A DNA stretch of 19,416 bases from Larix sibirica (Eukaryota; Streptophyta; Pinopsida; Pinales; Pinaceae). Location of the stretch: assembly GCA_004151065.3 (NCBI GenBank), contig NWUY0300004444.1, forward strand, positions 50,250 through 69,665. The letters are read 5' to 3'. Numbering within the stretch: position 1 is the first letter of the stretch; each line of letters starts with the position of its first letter. The translations under genes were made by a program, and so were the position numbers. The notes below the pieces were generated by a model. It saw nothing but the letters and a program-made list of their open reading frames with translations, was not told the origin of the DNA and did no database searches. Of this stretch, positions 18,409-19,416 are shown in pieces.

Positions 18409-19290
18409 TTCCCTATTTTGAAATAAATATATTTGCTAAAAATCCCACTTCATGAACAATGTCTAGTTTGCTACATACCATTTCATACATCAAACTACCA
18501 ACAACACTAGCATAGGGAAATCGTGACATGTATTCTTCCTCTTCTCGTGTCTTGGTACACTAGTCTACATATAAATTTACACCTATAAGAATAGGGGCCT
18601 TGACCATTTTACTTTATTGCATGCTAAATCTTTGCGATCTCATCTACACATATTTTCTCTAATTTAACCAGAGTTTCCTATTTGCATGATCTCCTTTAAT
18701 CTCCATTCCTAGTATGAAGTTAGCAACACCAAGATCCTTCATGTCAACATTGGAAATTAGTTCTGAATTCGCCCCCTTTATTACATTGATCTTGTTTCCA
18801 GTGAGAAACATGTCATCAACATACAATACTATATTAATGAAGTGATCACCAACCTGACGAGAATATACATAGTGATCATCCTTGCTTCTCAAAAACCCCA
18901 ATACAGGAACGTATGTGTTCAAATTTTGGTACCACATCCTCGAAGATTGCTTTATACCATAAAATAAATTTTTTAGTTTGTAGACTAACTATTTCCTTCC
19001 ATTTATTATAAAACCTTATGGTTGTTTCATGTAGATTTATTCTTCAAGATCCCCATGTACGACTGTTGTCTTCACATCCATTTGCTCCACTTTAATATCA
19101 AAAGAAGCAATAGTAGAAATAAGGAATCCAATTGGATTTAATTTAGCAACTAGATATTCACCAAAATCAATTCCCTCTACCTGGGAATATCCCTTTGCTA
19201 CTCAATGGGCCTTGTACTTCTCCATTTTACCTTCTGCATTCAACTTCTTCTTAAACAACCATTTGCTACCAATAATTTTTCGTAGCAACG
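18409..19290 (-). pseudogene. Copia pol: reverse transcriptase
   Basis: The minus strand encodes copia RT motifs in order: a KKKLNAEGK lead-in (about 19240), VAKGYSQVEGIDF (about 19160-19200), QMDVKT (about 19065-19085) with the first catalytic Asp, MWYQ (about 18930), and the catalytic YVDDM (YVDD at 18812-18823). LGMEIK and LWLN (about 18660-18695) follow, then MSRFPYASVVGSLMY near 18490-18530. Stops interrupt it at several former Glu, Gln or Leu codons; for example TAG just below 18659 replaces a Gln after LWLN. A short in-frame deletion, about two residues, affects the FGE-x-LVAKL segment. The active-site Asp residues remain. RT followed by RNase H on the same strand with an adjacent 3' LTR defines Ty1/copia. 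Confidence 0.92.
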
Positions 19291-19416
19291 ATTTTTATTC
19301 TAGCTAGTGACTCGACTAGATCCTAAGCTTCATTTTTATCCAAGGCATACATTTATTCAACCATGGCCTTCTTATAGAGATTACTATCCTCTGAATCAAC
19401 AACTTCCTTCACATTT
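19291..19416 (-). pseudogene. Copia pol: segment upstream of RT, running off the window
   Basis: The minus strand shows a KKAMVE-like and ALDKNEA-like segment typical of the start of the copia RT region, with stops (at former Glu and Trp positions) and a one-base frame change near 19280 before the RT lead-in. Integrase and gag would lie to the right of the window. Confidence 0.7.

Noticed and set aside
1-19416. CRISPR array, bacterial defence system, riboswitch or intact host gene
   Set aside because: No regularly spaced short repeats, operon structure or intact coding sequence was seen; all recognisable proteins are plant retroelement relics.

Overview
This is plant nuclear DNA made almost entirely of decayed LTR retrotransposon sequence. 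The evidence is a Ty3/gypsy pol of a plant type, a Ty1/copia pol with its LTR on the other strand, AT-rich spacers, a T-rich spliceosomal-type intron, and no bacterial gene organisation. No intact host gene was found. The species cannot be read from the window; a large, repeat-rich seed-plant genome fits best.

Layout. Positions 1-4044 (+) hold the 3' part of a Ty3/gypsy pol: protease remnant, an RNase H placed before the reverse transcriptase (RT), RT, a degenerate second RNase H, and integrase. About 15 in-frame stops and three frameshifts break it. Positions 4045-7009 are non-coding, with a diverged direct repeat (4881-5070) and a strong hairpin (5774-5831). Positions 7010-9446 (+) hold a broken accessory gene of unknown function: a helical N-terminal domain, an SP/TP-rich disordered middle, basic patches, a charged helical tail, and probably a 142-nt phase-0 intron before a short last exon. 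Positions 9447-11900 are non-coding, with a tRNA-like box pair and a TATA-type promoter candidate. A C-free purine-rich tract (11905-11966) precedes an LTR-like region (about 12031-13370) that has clustered W-box cores, a TATA box and a polyadenylation signal. Positions 13371-16320 show little beyond one short minus-strand open frame (15113-15397). Positions 16321-17478 are an imperfect tandem array with a unit of about 345-357 bp. A minus-strand Ty1/copia element begins inside the last repeat copy: 3' LTR at 17479-17821, purine tract next to it, and a broken pol at 17874-19416 running off the window.

How the parts relate. The gypsy pol, accessory gene, purine tract and LTR-like region all point the same way. 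They could be the 3' part of one very large Tat-like element, but this is inference because the upstream LTR is outside the window. The copia insertion is younger than the tandem array it interrupts. At least half of the stops in the gypsy pol fit C-to-T decay, as expected for old, methylated, silenced elements.
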